Positions 43,659 through 52,876 of a stretch of 64,000 nt of DNA are shown here, in pieces; within the stretch, counting starts at the first letter, position 1; each line of letters opens with the position of its first letter. The stretch covers positions 1-64,000 of the forward strand of contig JBBREP010000012.1 in assembly GCA_038202885.1 (NCBI GenBank). Reading direction: 5' to 3'. Under the pieces are notes generated by a model. That model did not search any database, was not told the DNA's origin, and saw nothing but the letters and a program-made list of their open reading frames with translations. Made by a program: the position numbers and the translations under genes. Origin of the DNA: JBBREP01 sp038202885. Its GTDB lineage: Bacteria; Actinomycetota; Acidimicrobiia; IMCC26256; PALSA-610.

Positions 43659-44465
43659 TCAACCTAGCGCCGCGCGCCGCGCGGCGATCGTGTGCATTGC
43701 GATGGCTGCCGCGGCAGCGACGTTGAGCGACTCGATGCGGCCGCGCATCGGGATCCGTACCCCGATGTCGCAGCGTTGCCGTGTGAGGCGCGACACGCCG
43801 CGACCTTCGGCCCCGAGCACGAGCACCAACGGCTCGGTGGCCAGCGCGAGATCATCGAGCGTCGTGTCGGCGTCGCCATCGAGGGCGACGGCCCAGATGC
43901 GATCCCGGGCGAGGCGTTCCAGCGCGCTCGGGATGCCGGCGACGAGCGCGATGGGCACGTATTCGATCGCGCCGGCTGCGGCCTTGGCGACGGTGGGCGT
44001 CACGTGCGCGCTGCGGTGACGGCCGATGATCACGCCCGTCACACCGGCGGTCTCGGCCGTGCGCAGGATCGTGCCGAGATTCCCTGGGTCGGTGACACCA
44101 TCGAGGGCCACGAGGAAGGGTCGTTCACCTTGGGCCAGGTCGCTGAGCTCGGCCGGTACCAGCGGTTCGGCCATCGCGACCACGCCCTGGTGCGCTTCGG
44201 TACGAGCCAGCTCGGCGACCTTGGCGGCCGGGGCCCGTCGCAGCCTCGGCCCGGCGAGTTCGGCGATCTCCTCGAGCCAGGCGTTGCGTTCCAGGCCTTC
44301 GGAGACCGTCACCGTCAGCACACGCCGGCGGCCGGCGATCAGCAACTCACGTACCGCGCGGCGGCCTTCGATCTGGTCGCCTCCGAGTTCGGATCGCTTC
44401 GACGCGGAACGGTTCGGCTCCCGGTGGCTTCCCCGCTCGGGCCCACGGTTCACGCGCGGCGCCAC
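43659..44465 (-). CDS. rlmB: 23S rRNA 2'-O-ribose methyltransferase RlmB / SpoU family
   Basis: A 268-residue SPOUT methyltransferase with an N-terminal basic extension, a substrate-binding domain (IEGRRAVRELL) and the knotted catalytic domain: LVALDGVTDPGNLGTILRTA, LVLVLGAEGRGVSRL and IPMRGRIESLNVAAAAAIAM, the three SpoU motifs. RlmB methylates G2251 in E. coli; the exact site here is inferred from family. It overlaps cysS by 16 bp, matching the conserved mycobacterial order cysS-rlmB. Confidence 0.92.
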   Translation of the reverse strand: MAPRVNRGPERGSHREPNRSASKRSELGGDQIEGRRAVRELLIAGRRRVLTVTVSEGLERNAWLEEIAELAGPRLRRAPAAKVAELARTEAHQGVVAMAEPLVPAELSDLAQGERPFLVALDGVTDPGNLGTILRTAETAGVTGVIIGRHRSAHVTPTVAKAAAGAIEYVPIALVAGIPSALERLARDRIWAVALDGDADTTLDDLALATEPLVLVLGAEGRGVSRLTRQRCDIGVRIPMRGRIESLNVAAAAAIAMHTIAARRAALG

Positions 44466-45817
44466 ACCGTGCCTTGGGCCGTGTCTTCGAGCACGATGCC
44501 CATCGCCGCGAGTTCGTCGCGCAGACGATCGGCTTCGCCGAAATCCTTCGCGGCGCGGGCTGCGTCGCGCGCCTGCACCATCGAGGTGACGGCGTCGTCT
44601 GCGGCCGCGCTCGTACCGTCGTCGATCGCGATCCCGAGCGCGCCGAGTGCGCTGCGCACACGCGCGAGCGCAGCACCGGCATCGTCGCGTCGGCCTTCGT
44701 TGATGGCGACGTTGGCATCGTTGCGCCAGCCGTGAATGACGGCGATCGCATTCGGCGTGTCGAAGTCGTTGTCCATGGCGTCGCGAAAGGCATCGAGGTC
44801 ACCGGCGGGTGTATCGGTTGCAACGCCAGCAGACACTGCTCGCCGGGCGAGCGCATCGAAGCCGTCGATCGCGGCCTTGGCTGCCCGTAGCGCACCGTCG
44901 TTGATCTCCATCTGGCGCCGGTAGTGATTGCTGATCACGAGCCAGCGGAACGCGCGCGGGCCGTGCGCATCGATGGCATCGGCGAGGTGCGTGAAGTTGC
45001 CGAGCGACTTGCTCATTTTCTCGCCCGACACTGTGACCATCCCGCCGTGCATCCAGTGCCGGGCAAACGGATGGCCAGCACCTTCGGCCTGCGCGATCTC
45101 ATTCTCGTGATGCGGAAACACGAGATCGTCGCCACCACCGTGCAGGTCGAACCCCTCACCGAGACTTGCGAGCGACATCGCCGAGCACTCGATGTGCCAG
45201 CCCGGTCGCCCCGCACCCCACGGCGAGTCCCACGACGGTTCACCCGGCTTGGCGGCCTTCCACACGGCGAAGTCGACGGGCGAACGCTTCTCGTCGTCGA
45301 CCGCGATGCGCGCCCCGGCGCTGTCGAGCAATTGTGCGAGGGTGCGGTGCGAGAGCGCGCCATATGTCGGGAGCGTGTCGACTTGGAAGTACACCCCGCT
45401 CCCCTCGATGACATAGGCGCGTCCGGCCACGATCAGCTCGGCGATCAGCGCCTGCATCTGCGGCACGAACTCGGTGGCGTGGGGCATCTCATCGGGGCGC
45501 AGGATGCCGAGGCGATCCATCTGCTCCCAATAGGCATCCTCGAACACCCGCGCCAGTTCCGGCTCGGTCGTGCCGCGTTCGGCGGCGCGAGCGATGATGC
45601 GATCCTCCACGTCGGTCACGTTGCTGACGAACGTGACCGCGTACCCGCTCCACTGCAGGTAGCGACGGGCGACGTCGAACACGATCGCCGTGCGGCCATG
45701 GCCGAGGTGCGGCACGTCGTACGGCGTCGGCCCACACACGTAGATCGACACCGCGCCCGGAGTCCGGGGCACGAACTCGACCAATTCGCGAGCGGCAGTG
45801 TCATACAACTTGAGCAC
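44450..45817 (-). CDS. cysS: Cysteinyl-tRNA synthetase
   Basis: A 455-residue class I synthetase. The HIGH-type motif is VPHLGHGRTAIVFDV after the zinc-ligand Cys in YVCGPTPYD; the KMSKS motif is EKMSKSLGNF. Further zinc ligands are in WHIECSAM and HHENE. The C-terminal DALR-like helical domain is present (DNDFDTPNAIAVIHGW), which, with the length, separates it from the shorter mycothiol ligase MshC. It lies between ispF (92 bp upstream) and rlmB (overlapping). Confidence 0.95.
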   Translation of the reverse strand: MLKLYDTAARELVEFVPRTPGAVSIYVCGPTPYDVPHLGHGRTAIVFDVARRYLQWSGYAVTFVSNVTDVEDRIIARAAERGTTEPELARVFEDAYWEQMDRLGILRPDEMPHATEFVPQMQALIAELIVAGRAYVIEGSGVYFQVDTLPTYGALSHRTLAQLLDSAGARIAVDDEKRSPVDFAVWKAAKPGEPSWDSPWGAGRPGWHIECSAMSLASLGEGFDLHGGGDDLVFPHHENEIAQAEGAGHPFARHWMHGGMVTVSGEKMSKSLGNFTHLADAIDAHGPRAFRWLVISNHYRRQMEINDGALRAAKAAIDGFDALARRAVSAGVATDTPAGDLDAFRDAMDNDFDTPNAIAVIHGWRNDANVAINEGRRDDAGAALARVRSALGALGIAIDDGTSAAADDAVTSMVQARDAARAAKDFGEADRLRDELAAMGIVLEDTAQGTVWRRA

Positions 45818-45909
45818 GACCGCCGAGGCTACCGGCGACGTTCACTGGCCCCGCCACGCAAAAAGGTGCTCGGGCGGGGCGGCCGCCGCCGACGACAGCA
45901 GTGCGGCGA

Positions 45910-46425
45910 CTAGGAAGCCGGTGCGGCAATGAGCAAGGCGAGCGCCCAGACCGCGATCCCCTCTGCCCGTCCGACGAAGCCCACGCCCTCGCCTCGTTTG
46001 GGTTGCACGCTGACGAACACGGGCGCCGCGTCGGCCGCCACCGAGCCCAGAGCGGCCGACAGATTCGCGGCCATCGCGGCAACGAACGGCGCAAGCTTCG
46101 GTTGCTCGGCCGCGATCACCACATCGACGTTCTCGACACACCAACCCGCGGCGCGCACCCTCGTCGCAACCTCGCGCAACAACGCAATCGAGTCCGCGCC
46201 GCGATATCGATCATCCGACGCAGGGAACAACGACCCGAGATCGCCGAGTCCACACGGGCCGAGCAAGGCATCGCCAACCGCGTGAGCAACGGCGTCACCG
46301 TCGGAGTGTCCAACGAGGCCGGGCGCGCCGTCGAGCACCACGCCGCCGAGCACGAGCGGCCGTGTCGACGCCTCGGTATCGAACGGGTGCACGTCGTAGC
46401 CGAGGCCCACACGTTGGCGCGTCAT
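45910..46425 (-). CDS. ispF: 2-C-methyl-D-erythritol 2,4-cyclodiphosphate synthase
   Basis: A 171-residue enzyme of the non-mevalonate isoprenoid pathway, forming the cyclic diphosphate from CDP-methylerythritol 2-phosphate. The zinc site Asp and His are in GYDVHPF and a third His in GHSDGDAVAHAVGDALLG; the C-terminal GFVGRAEGIA is typical. It overlaps ispD by 4 nt. The product feeds polyprenyl diphosphate synthesis, for example by the gene at 56932. Confidence 0.96.
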   Translation of the reverse strand: MTRQRVGLGYDVHPFDTEASTRPLVLGGVVLDGAPGLVGHSDGDAVAHAVGDALLGPCGLGDLGSLFPASDDRYRGADSIALLREVATRVRAAGWCVENVDVVIAAEQPKLAPFVAAMAANLSAALGSVAADAAPVFVSVQPKRGEGVGFVGRAEGIAVWALALLIAAPAS

Positions 46426-47063
46426 GGTGCCTCCAACAGCGCCGCCGCATTCTCGAGATCGGCGGCCACAGTGATTTTTAGGTTGCGGGCCTCACCGGGA
46501 ACCACGACGACGCGCCCGCCCATGGCCTCGACGAGCGCGGCGTCGTCGGTGTCGTCGCGCGCATCGCCATGCGCGCGACGGAGCACGGCCGCGGCAAACG
46601 CTTGCGGCGTCTGCACGGCGACAAGGCCGTCGCGCGCGACCGTTCCGATCACGAGGTCACCGTCGACGCGCTTCAGGGTGTCGCTCACCGCGATCGCGGG
46701 TACGGCCGCGTCGGCACCGGCGCGCACCGCGGCGACGACGGCCGCATACAAGTGCGGCGATGCGAGCGGGCGCGCGGCGTCGTGCACCACCACGATCTCG
46801 GCGCCATCATCCACCGCCCCGAGGCCAGCGCGGGTCGACGCCGAACGTGTCGCGCCGCCTGTCACGACCACCACGGTGGCCGCCGGCGGCGACCAGGCGA
46901 CGCCCTCGGGGAGGACGACGACGACCCGCTCGGAGCACTGCACCGCAGTGAGGACCGCGCGATCGAGCACTGTGGCGCCACGGAGCGTGGCAAATTGCTT
47001 CGCGCCCCCGAAACGGTCACCACCACCGCCAGCGACGACGATCGTCGTGACACCGGTGCGCAC
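46422..47063 (-). CDS. ispD: 2-C-methyl-D-erythritol 4-phosphate cytidylyltransferase
   Basis: A 213-residue cytidylyltransferase acting two steps before IspF. The nucleotide-binding start VAGGGGDRFGGAKQF is a variant of the usual AGGxGxRxGxxxPKQ. VVHDAARPLASPHL and LVAVQTPQAF are conserved. Coupled to ispF by a 4-nt overlap. In mycobacteria this operon is preceded by carD; here a divergent CRP/FNR gene occupies that place, with 147 bp between starts. Confidence 0.95.
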   Translation of the reverse strand: MRTGVTTIVVAGGGGDRFGGAKQFATLRGATVLDRAVLTAVQCSERVVVVLPEGVAWSPPAATVVVVTGGATRSASTRAGLGAVDDGAEIVVVHDAARPLASPHLYAAVVAAVRAGADAAVPAIAVSDTLKRVDGDLVIGTVARDGLVAVQTPQAFAAAVLRRAHGDARDDTDDAALVEAMGGRVVVVPGEARNLKITVAADLENAAALLEAP

Positions 47064-47210
47064 CCTGGCACCCTACTCACACGCCATGTGACCAACGCCG
47101 CCAGCCTTCGCGAAGAAGGTGTCGCAAATCACCCCTTGACCCGACCCATATACCGGCCGATCGGAGAGTGTTGGATTGGCTACCGTCAAGCTTGCGGGCG
47201 AGGGACTGCG

Positions 47211-47876
47211 ATGACCAGGAGCCGCGTGCTCGACCAGACCGATTTGTTCGGCCAGATGCCGCCCGACCTGCTCACAGAGCTGAGCGGGCGCACCGAGCTG
47301 TCCAAGTTCAGGCGTAACGAGCTCATCTGCACGCAGGGCGAAGAGGCCGAACAGCTGTTCATCGTCTTTTCGGGGCGCGTTGCGATCACCGTGAAGGCCA
47401 GTGACGGGCGCGAGTCGGTCGTCGCCGTGCTCGGCCCCGGCGCACTGTTCGGCGAGCTTCCCCTCTTCGACAACGTCACCCGTTCCGCCGACGCACGCGC
47501 GCTCGGCACTGTGCACCTCATCTCCGTGCAATACGACGACGTTCGCCGTGTACTGCATGAACGCCCCGAGGTGCTGTGGGCCGTCGTACGCATCTTGAGT
47601 CGGCGGCTGCGCGCCACCGACGAAGCGCTCTCCGACGCCATGTTCCTCGACGTCACCGGCCGCACCGCGAAGCGACTGCTGCAGATCTCGGCTGGCGAAG
47701 ACGAGTTCCGCATGCCACTGACCCAAGAGGAACTCGCCGGCATGGTCGGCGCCTCACGCGAGCGCGTCAACAAGGCCATCGCCACGTTCGTCAAGCTCGG
47801 CTGGCTCGCCGTCGACGGCCGCACCCGCTACTGCATCGTCGATCGCGAACAGCTGGAACTCCGCGCAACGCCCTGA
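47211..47876 (+). CDS. CRP/FNR-family transcriptional regulator
   Basis: A 221-residue regulator with an N-terminal cyclic-nucleotide-binding fold (FRRNELICTQGEEAEQLFIV, then GALFGELPLFDN and RSADARAL) and a C-terminal helix-turn-helix (LTQEELAGMVGASRERVNKA). The GELPLF region and Arg-Ser match the cAMP-binding pocket, so cAMP is plausible. No N-terminal Cys cluster is present, arguing against an oxygen-sensing FNR. It is divergent from ispD and ends 6 bp before a family 1 hairpin. Confidence 0.92.
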   Translation: MTRSRVLDQTDLFGQMPPDLLTELSGRTELSKFRRNELICTQGEEAEQLFIVFSGRVAITVKASDGRESVVAVLGPGALFGELPLFDNVTRSADARALGTVHLISVQYDDVRRVLHERPEVLWAVVRILSRRLRATDEALSDAMFLDVTGRTAKRLLQISAGEDEFRMPLTQEELAGMVGASRERVNKAIATFVKLGWLAVDGRTRYCIVDREQLELRATP

Positions 47877-48191
47877 CTCTTTGTGTCGCCTTCGGCGACA
47901 CGGCGAGCGGCCGCTTGCGCCGGTCTCGCAGTCGCAAGGTCGTGCGGCCGCCGCACGGGGCGCTTGCCACTTTGCTCCGCGGCGAGCTTCCTGCGCACCC
48001 ATTTCGCTCCTTCGTCGCTCCTGGGCTGCTCCGGTCGCCGCGCTCCGAGCAGAGCGGTGGGTGGATCGACGAGGCCGACGACGGTAGGAGCGCCAGCGAG
48101 GCGCCAGCCGAGTGTCGCGTGACGTGTCGGCGGACCGTCGAACCGCCCACCGCGCCCCACGCACATGCCGCCCCCGTAGAGGCGCCCAAGC
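47877..48191. other. 315-bp spacer filled with family 1 repeats
   Basis: After the crp stop come tail hairpin, stem element and module 2 on the minus strand (47883-48041). From 48042 to 48191 there is a G/C-rich stretch ending near the hydrolase stop in which I see no gene or further structure. Confidence 0.6.
47883..48041 (-). repeat. Family 1 element, copy D, with module 2
   Basis: On the minus strand: module 2 (47979-48041), a short G/C-rich link, left arm GCGGCCGC (47944-47951), 29-nt loop with ACCTTGCGACTGCGAGACC, right arm GCGGCCGC (47907-47914), TCGCC and tail hairpin GTGTCGCC/GGCGACAC (47883-47901), then CAAAGAG. The order and tail are those of copy C. Confidence 0.85.
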
Positions 48192-48926
48192 TCAGGCGAG
48201 GAAGTCGAGTGCCTTGGTCCAAAGCCTTGCGGCGTCGTCGGGGCGGTGCGCCGGGCGATCGGGCGCATGTACGAAGCCATGCTCGGCGCCTTCGACCACC
48301 ACGATTTCGCAGTCGTCACGGCCATGCCATGCCTGACGCAGCGCGTCGATGTCGTTCGGCGGTGTCATGGCATCGGCCGAACCGAAGATGGCCAGCATCG
48401 AACATGCCTGCGCCGCGCTCGCCAACGGCTCGGCCAAGTTCGGGCCATGCCAATTCTCGGGCACGCGCACCATGCCGTAGAACGACACCGCGGCATCGAA
48501 GCGGCCGGTTGCTGCGGCCTTCAAGGCATACATCCCACCCATACAGAAGCCGAGCACACCCACACGAGACACGTCGTCTTCGATCACGAGTAAGTCGGCC
48601 GCGGCCTCGAGGTCACCCAGCTGGTCGTCGTCGTCGAGGTTCGACACCCAGCCCATGCGCACCATCACGTCGTCGGTCGCGGCGCGCGTCGCTACATCGA
48701 CACGTGCGAACGGTTCCACGATGCACACCGCAAACCCGTGGCTCGCGATGCGCCGCGCCATGTCTTCGAACAGCGGCCGCAACCCCATGATGTCGGGATG
48801 GACCACGATCCCGGCGTGCGGCATGCCGTCGGGGCGCGCGTGCACCACCGGCACCTCGCAGTCGTCACGCACCAGCATGCGCGTCTCGACCGTCGTGTCG
48901 TGTGAACCCTCAGCGAGTGCTCCCAT
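48192..48926 (-). CDS. Dienelactone hydrolase family protein
   Basis: A 244-residue alpha/beta hydrolase. The triad is Cys in GFCMGGMYAL, Asp in FGSADAMTPP and His in GAEHGFVH, with PDIMGLRPLF near the start, all as in dienelactone hydrolases. Members open dienelactones in chlorocatechol breakdown, but many have other ester substrates, and no catabolic genes are adjacent. The ATG at 48926 is chosen; the longer frame adds 23 residues rich in Cys, Ser and Met. Confidence 0.9.
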   Translation of the reverse strand: MGALAEGSHDTTVETRMLVRDDCEVPVVHARPDGMPHAGIVVHPDIMGLRPLFEDMARRIASHGFAVCIVEPFARVDVATRAATDDVMVRMGWVSNLDDDDQLGDLEAAADLLVIEDDVSRVGVLGFCMGGMYALKAAATGRFDAAVSFYGMVRVPENWHGPNLAEPLASAAQACSMLAIFGSADAMTPPNDIDALRQAWHGRDDCEIVVVEGAEHGFVHAPDRPAHRPDDAARLWTKALDFLA

Positions 48927-49022
48927 GGCCCCGATCGTACGGGACAGGCAAGACACAACGGTGGGACCGAGCATCTCGGGACAACTGGTGCCCACGTCTC
49001 GGGACCACTCGCGCCCCGAGCG

Positions 49023-49105
49023 GCGATCGCAACCTCGTTACTGCGGACCCGGCCCAAGCGATCGCTCGCCGCGGAGCGCAGCGGAGCAAATATTCAAGCG
49101 ATCGC
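49023..49105 (+). repeat. Family 1 element, copy E
   Basis: Arms GCGATCGC at 49023-49030 and 49058-49065 enclose a 27-nt loop (AACCTCGTTACTGCGGACC...). TCGCCGCGGAGCGCAGCGG follows, a different tail hairpin, and a third GCGATCGC with TCGCA at 49098-49105. It ends 11 bp before the disA stop. Confidence 0.8.
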
Positions 49106-49115
49106 TCGCAAATAG

Positions 49116-50186
49116 TTAGCTATATCGCTCGAGAATCGAGGCTTCGGCCAGACGCGACAACCCGTCTTTGACCATCCGCGCCCGCACCTCGCCGATGCCT
49201 TCGATCTCGACCAGATCACCGATGCCAGCGCGCATCAACTTGGCCAAGCTGTCGAAGCGGGCCACGATGCGATCGGCGAGGTCCTCCGACAGCCTCTGGA
49301 TCTTGGCGAGCACCCGGTGGCCCTTGGGCGTGAGCGACGTATCGAGCTCGGCGTCGGGCGGCAGGTGCAGTACTCCCGCCAACGCTCGCAGGTCGAGCAG
49401 CTCTTCGTCGTCGAGGTCGTCGAGGCCGGCGAGCACGGTGCCGAGCGCTCGCTCGGGTGCGCGCACGAAGTAGTCGCGGCACACCAGCCGAAGGTCGTCG
49501 CCGACGCCGCCCGTGAGTTCTTCGAGCTGCAGCTGCACGAGACGGCCATCGGTGCCGAGTTCGATCACGTAGCCCTCGACCTCGGCCGCGATGCGCCGCA
49601 CCATCTCGGCCCGTTGCAACACCTCGGCGACATCGCGCACGGTCACGAGGTCCTCGACCTCGAGCGCCGACAACGAACCCATCACCGTGTCGAGCCGCAA
49701 CCGATACCGACCGAGGATCTGCAATGCCTGGTCGGAACGCCCGAGCACCCGAGGGATGCGCTCGAGGGTTTTCTTCTGCCCGTCGATGTGGACTGACACG
49801 ACCGACATCTCCTCAGAGATCGTGACGACGGGAATGTCGAGTTGCCGCGCGACGCGCTCGGCGGTGCGGTGGCGCGTGCCCGTCTCCGACGTGTGGATGT
49901 TCGGGTTGGGCACGAGGTGCACGTTGGCGCGCGCGATGCGCTTCGTGTCGGCCGTGAGAATGATGGCGCCGTCCATCTTGGCGAGCTCAGAGAACCGCTG
50001 CGGCGTGAAATCGACGCCGAGCGGAAAGCCCCCAGAACAGATCGCGGTGACGTCGGCACTGTCGCCCACCACGATCAACGCGCCCATGTTCGCCTGGAGG
50101 ATCCGGTCGATGCCCTCCCGCAACGGGGTTCCGGGCGCGACGAGGCGCAGCGCGGCCCAGAGAGCCTCGGAGCTGGCCTGCTGCAA
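49116..50186 (-). CDS. disA: Diadenylate cyclase and DNA-scanning protein DisA
   Basis: A 356-residue protein that makes cyclic di-AMP and surveys DNA integrity. The N-terminal DAC domain carries Asp 72-Gly-Ala in KMDGAIIL and the RHR motif in GTRHRTAER. A helical spine (about 150-290) and a C-terminal helix-hairpin-helix (IGDLVEIEGIGEVRARMVKD) follow. The start is a TTG preceded by a strong GGGAGGT 8 nt upstream. It follows radA on the same strand, the conserved actinobacterial and firmicute arrangement in which RadA modulates DisA. Confidence 0.95.
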   Translation of the reverse strand: MQQASSEALWAALRLVAPGTPLREGIDRILQANMGALIVVGDSADVTAICSGGFPLGVDFTPQRFSELAKMDGAIILTADTKRIARANVHLVPNPNIHTSETGTRHRTAERVARQLDIPVVTISEEMSVVSVHIDGQKKTLERIPRVLGRSDQALQILGRYRLRLDTVMGSLSALEVEDLVTVRDVAEVLQRAEMVRRIAAEVEGYVIELGTDGRLVQLQLEELTGGVGDDLRLVCRDYFVRAPERALGTVLAGLDDLDDEELLDLRALAGVLHLPPDAELDTSLTPKGHRVLAKIQRLSEDLADRIVARFDSLAKLMRAGIGDLVEIEGIGEVRARMVKDGLSRLAEASILERYS

Positions 50187-50279
50187 CGCTCGCTACCTCC
50201 CGTGCGGGCTGACGCGGCGCGCCCGATATGGCGACATTGCGCACCGTACCAAGCTTTTCGGCGCGTTGGGCCGGCGTCT

Positions 50280-51710
50280 TCAGACGAGCTTCAGGCCTTG
50301 TGACTCGCTCCGCGCGGCCCCGCCACCCTCAGTGAACAGCGCCGCGTCGAGGGCGCCGCGCACGTCGGCGACGCGCACGAGGGTGATGCCGTCGACTGGC
50401 GGCGTCGAGCGAGGCACAACCGCGCAGGTGAAACCGATCCGCGCCGCCTCCGCGAGCCGTTGCGCGGCACGCGGTACCGATCGCACTTCGCCCCCCAGGC
50501 CAATCTCGCCCAACGCGACCCAATTCGCGGCGAACGGGCGGTCGCGCAGCGACGAAGCGATGGCCACGGCCACCCCGAGGTCGGCACCCGTGTCGGCGAC
50601 GCGCACGCCGCCGACGACGCTGGCATAGAGATCGAGCGCGCCGACGGGCATACCGCCCCGCTTGGCCAGCACGGCCGCGAGCATCGCGAGCCGACCACCG
50701 TCGAGCGCCTGCGCTTGACGCCGCGGGATCGGCGCATTGGTGGCGGCAACGAGCGCCTGCACCTCGACGAGCAGCGGCCGCGACCCTTCGAGCATCGGTA
50801 CTACCACCGAGCCGCACGCGCCCGGAAGGCGATCGGCGAGCAGCATCGCGCTGGCATCGGCGACCTCGCGCAATCCCGCAGCCGACATCTCGAACAACCC
50901 GATCTCGTCGGTGCGTCCGAAGCGATGCTTCAGCGCGCGCAACAACCGCAGCGCATTGTGACGCTCGCCTTCGAAGTGCAACACGGTGTCGACGACGTGT
51001 TCCAGTACGCGCGGGCCCGCAATCGCGCCGTCTTTGGTCACGTGGCCAACGAGCACCACGGCCGTACCGTGTTCTTTGGCGAAACGCACGAGGGATTGAG
51101 CGCTGTCGCGCACCTGTGTCACCGATCCGGGAACACCAGACGAGTCAGGATCGTGCACGGTTTGGATCGAGTCGACGACGAGTACATCGGGTGCCATCGC
51201 GCCGGCATGCGCGAGTACATACGGCATCGACGTCTCGGCGACGACGAGCAATGACGCCGGCAACTCCCCCAGGCGCTCGGCGCGCAAGCGCACCTGCGCG
51301 GGTGACTCTTCCGCCGCGACGAGCAATACCCGAGCACCCGACGCGGCCATGGCAAGCAGCGACTGCAGGAGCAACGTCGACTTGCCGACCCCGGGCTCGC
51401 CGCCGAGCAAGGTGACCGACCCGGGGACGAGGCCTCCCGACAGCACCCGATCGAGTTCGGGAATGCCGGTGGAGCGGCGGGCCGCGGTGGCGGGATCGAT
51501 GTCGGCGAGCGCCACTGGGTCGCCACCGGGCCGGACTGGGAGCGCGGCGACGGCCGCGGCGACGTCGAGCATGGCCGCGGGCACCTCGACGACGCTGCCC
51601 CACTCGCCGCAATCGCCACAACGACCCACCCACTTCGGTGCCTCACCCCCGCACTGCTCGCAGGCAAATACCTTCGCCGCCGGTCGGGGACGAACACTTG
51701 TTCTGCTCAT
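50280..51710 (-). CDS. radA: DNA repair protein RadA (Sms)
   Basis: A 476-residue recombination ATPase. An N-terminal C4 zinc finger (Cys 17, 20, 31, 34) is followed by a RecA-like core with Walker A GGEPGVGKST, the RadA-specific KNRFG motif in the form KHRFG, and a C-terminal Lon-protease-like domain (GGVRVADTGADLGVAVAIAS). RadA drives branch migration in recombinational repair. It precedes disA by 93 bp. Confidence 0.95.
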   Translation of the reverse strand: MSRTSVRPRPAAKVFACEQCGGEAPKWVGRCGDCGEWGSVVEVPAAMLDVAAAVAALPVRPGGDPVALADIDPATAARRSTGIPELDRVLSGGLVPGSVTLLGGEPGVGKSTLLLQSLLAMAASGARVLLVAAEESPAQVRLRAERLGELPASLLVVAETSMPYVLAHAGAMAPDVLVVDSIQTVHDPDSSGVPGSVTQVRDSAQSLVRFAKEHGTAVVLVGHVTKDGAIAGPRVLEHVVDTVLHFEGERHNALRLLRALKHRFGRTDEIGLFEMSAAGLREVADASAMLLADRLPGACGSVVVPMLEGSRPLLVEVQALVAATNAPIPRRQAQALDGGRLAMLAAVLAKRGGMPVGALDLYASVVGGVRVADTGADLGVAVAIASSLRDRPFAANWVALGEIGLGGEVRSVPRAAQRLAEAARIGFTCAVVPRSTPPVDGITLVRVADVRGALDAALFTEGGGAARSESQGLKLV

Positions 51711-51912
51711 GCTGGCACCCTACAGGGTGCATGCGACAGCGCCGAGCACCCGCGAGCGGCGCGCGGAGACAGGCTCCGAAGCGCCTTCGCAGCACATGCA
51801 CACCGAGCGCGACGCAACTGCCGCGCTACCGCGCGTCGTTTGTTCGGGTGGGCGCGGACGCCGGCCCCGACGGACGTACTCGGCGCAATAGTGATGGTAT
51901 GAATAGTGCCCG

Positions 51913-52191
51913 ATGTTTGCACTGGCGTGGGCGATTGTGGCGGCGATCGGCGCCGTAGTCGCCGTGATGGGCCGTCGGGTCTTCGTCGACGCCGACTGGG
52001 AGACCGGCGAATGGTGGGCCCTGTCGAGCTGGTTCGCCATGCGCGGGATGATCTTCGCGTTCTTGTTTCCGGTGGCCCGCAGCGAGCACACCCGACGAGG
52101 CGAGCGCTGGAATGCGCTCGTCGTCATGCTGTGGGGCATGTTGCTCTTCGGCGGCGGCATCGCGATGACCATCTACGAACGCACCCGCTAA
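51913..52191 (+). CDS. Small membrane protein of unknown function
   Basis: A 92-residue protein with hydrophobic segments at about residues 2-20, 45-60 and 68-85, separated by a polar stretch (VDADWETGEWWALSSW). No family recognised. It is divergent from radA with about 200 bp between. The arrangement of helices with charged loops (RSEHTRRGERWN) looks like a real membrane protein. Confidence 0.65.
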   Translation: MFALAWAIVAAIGAVVAVMGRRVFVDADWETGEWWALSSWFAMRGMIFAFLFPVARSEHTRRGERWNALVVMLWGMLLFGGGIAMTIYERTR

Positions 52192-52240
52192 GCCGACGCC
52201 GCCGGTATCGGGCCTGGCCGGGATCCTGTCGAAGTCCAGG

Positions 52241-52284
52241 GTGGTACCGGGTTTGGTACACCGGTGCGACAAACCCAGTACCAC
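52241..52284. repeat. Family 3 palindrome upstream of ECF cassette 1
   Basis: GTGGTACCGGGTTTG (52241-52255) and CAAACCCAGTACCAC (52270-52284) pair with one mismatch around the 14-nt loop GTACACCGGTGCGA. It ends 46 bp before the sigma factor start. The same element recurs at 53930-53973, after the cassette, in the same orientation. Confidence 0.85.
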
Positions 52285-52330
52285 GAAACGGCTCGCGACG
52301 GATGCAGCGCCGACTATTCGATGAACGAGT

Positions 52331-52876
52331 GTGGACGTGGTGGGAGCGACGCAGGGTGCACCACTCGACACCGACGCCTTCGTGGCTGCATATCGAGCGA
52401 CGCTCCCAGAAGTATTCGCATATCTCGGCCGGGCCACCACGGGCGACCGCGCGCTCGCCGAGGATCTGACGTCGGCGACGTACGAGGCTGCCCTCGTGGC
52501 CTGGCAGCAAGGCAATCCTGATGCCGTCGCCATCTCGTGGCTCATCGGCGTCGCCCGTCACAAGCTCATCGACCGGTTCCGGCGATCGGCGCTCGAGGAA
52601 CGCAAGCTCGCGCTCGCGCACGCCAGCGATACCGGAATTGACGCCGACGACGGCGCGCTCATGGTCGTGGTACGCGACCAATTGTTCGGGTGCGTTCGGC
52701 AACTCGCACCGTTGCAACGGGCGGCGTTCGCGCTGCGCTACGTCGACGATTTACCCGTGGCCGAGGTGGCGGCGCGACTAGATCGCAGCCTCGACGCGAC
52801 CGACTCGTTACTGCGGCGCGCTCGCGCCGCACTGCGCATCATGCTTGAAGCCCTTGAGGAAGGGGACGCACCATGA
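52331..52876 (+). CDS. ECF-type RNA polymerase sigma factor, cassette 1
   Basis: A 181-residue sigma-70 family ECF factor. Region 2 spans about residues 15-85 (AFVAAYRATLPEVFAYLGRA, AEDLTSATYEAAL, ISWLIGVARHKLIDRFRR) and region 4 about 115-170 (LAPLQRAAFALRYVDDLPVA, then EVAARLDRSLDATDSLLRRA). It starts with GTG. The stop overlaps the next gene's ATG (ATGA), so the membrane protein is translationally coupled and probably its anti-sigma factor. A close paralogue lies at 58252. Confidence 0.92.
   Translation: MDVVGATQGAPLDTDAFVAAYRATLPEVFAYLGRATTGDRALAEDLTSATYEAALVAWQQGNPDAVAISWLIGVARHKLIDRFRRSALEERKLALAHASDTGIDADDGALMVVVRDQLFGCVRQLAPLQRAAFALRYVDDLPVAEVAARLDRSLDATDSLLRRARAALRIMLEALEEGDAP

Noticed and set aside
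44450..45817. Mycothiol ligase MshC
   Set aside because: Length of 455 residues and the C-terminal helical domain fit cysteinyl-tRNA synthetase.
51828..51850. Fifth family 2 copy (GCGTCGTTTG near 51832)
   Set aside because: Only one arm is present; no AAACGACGC follows within 100 bp.
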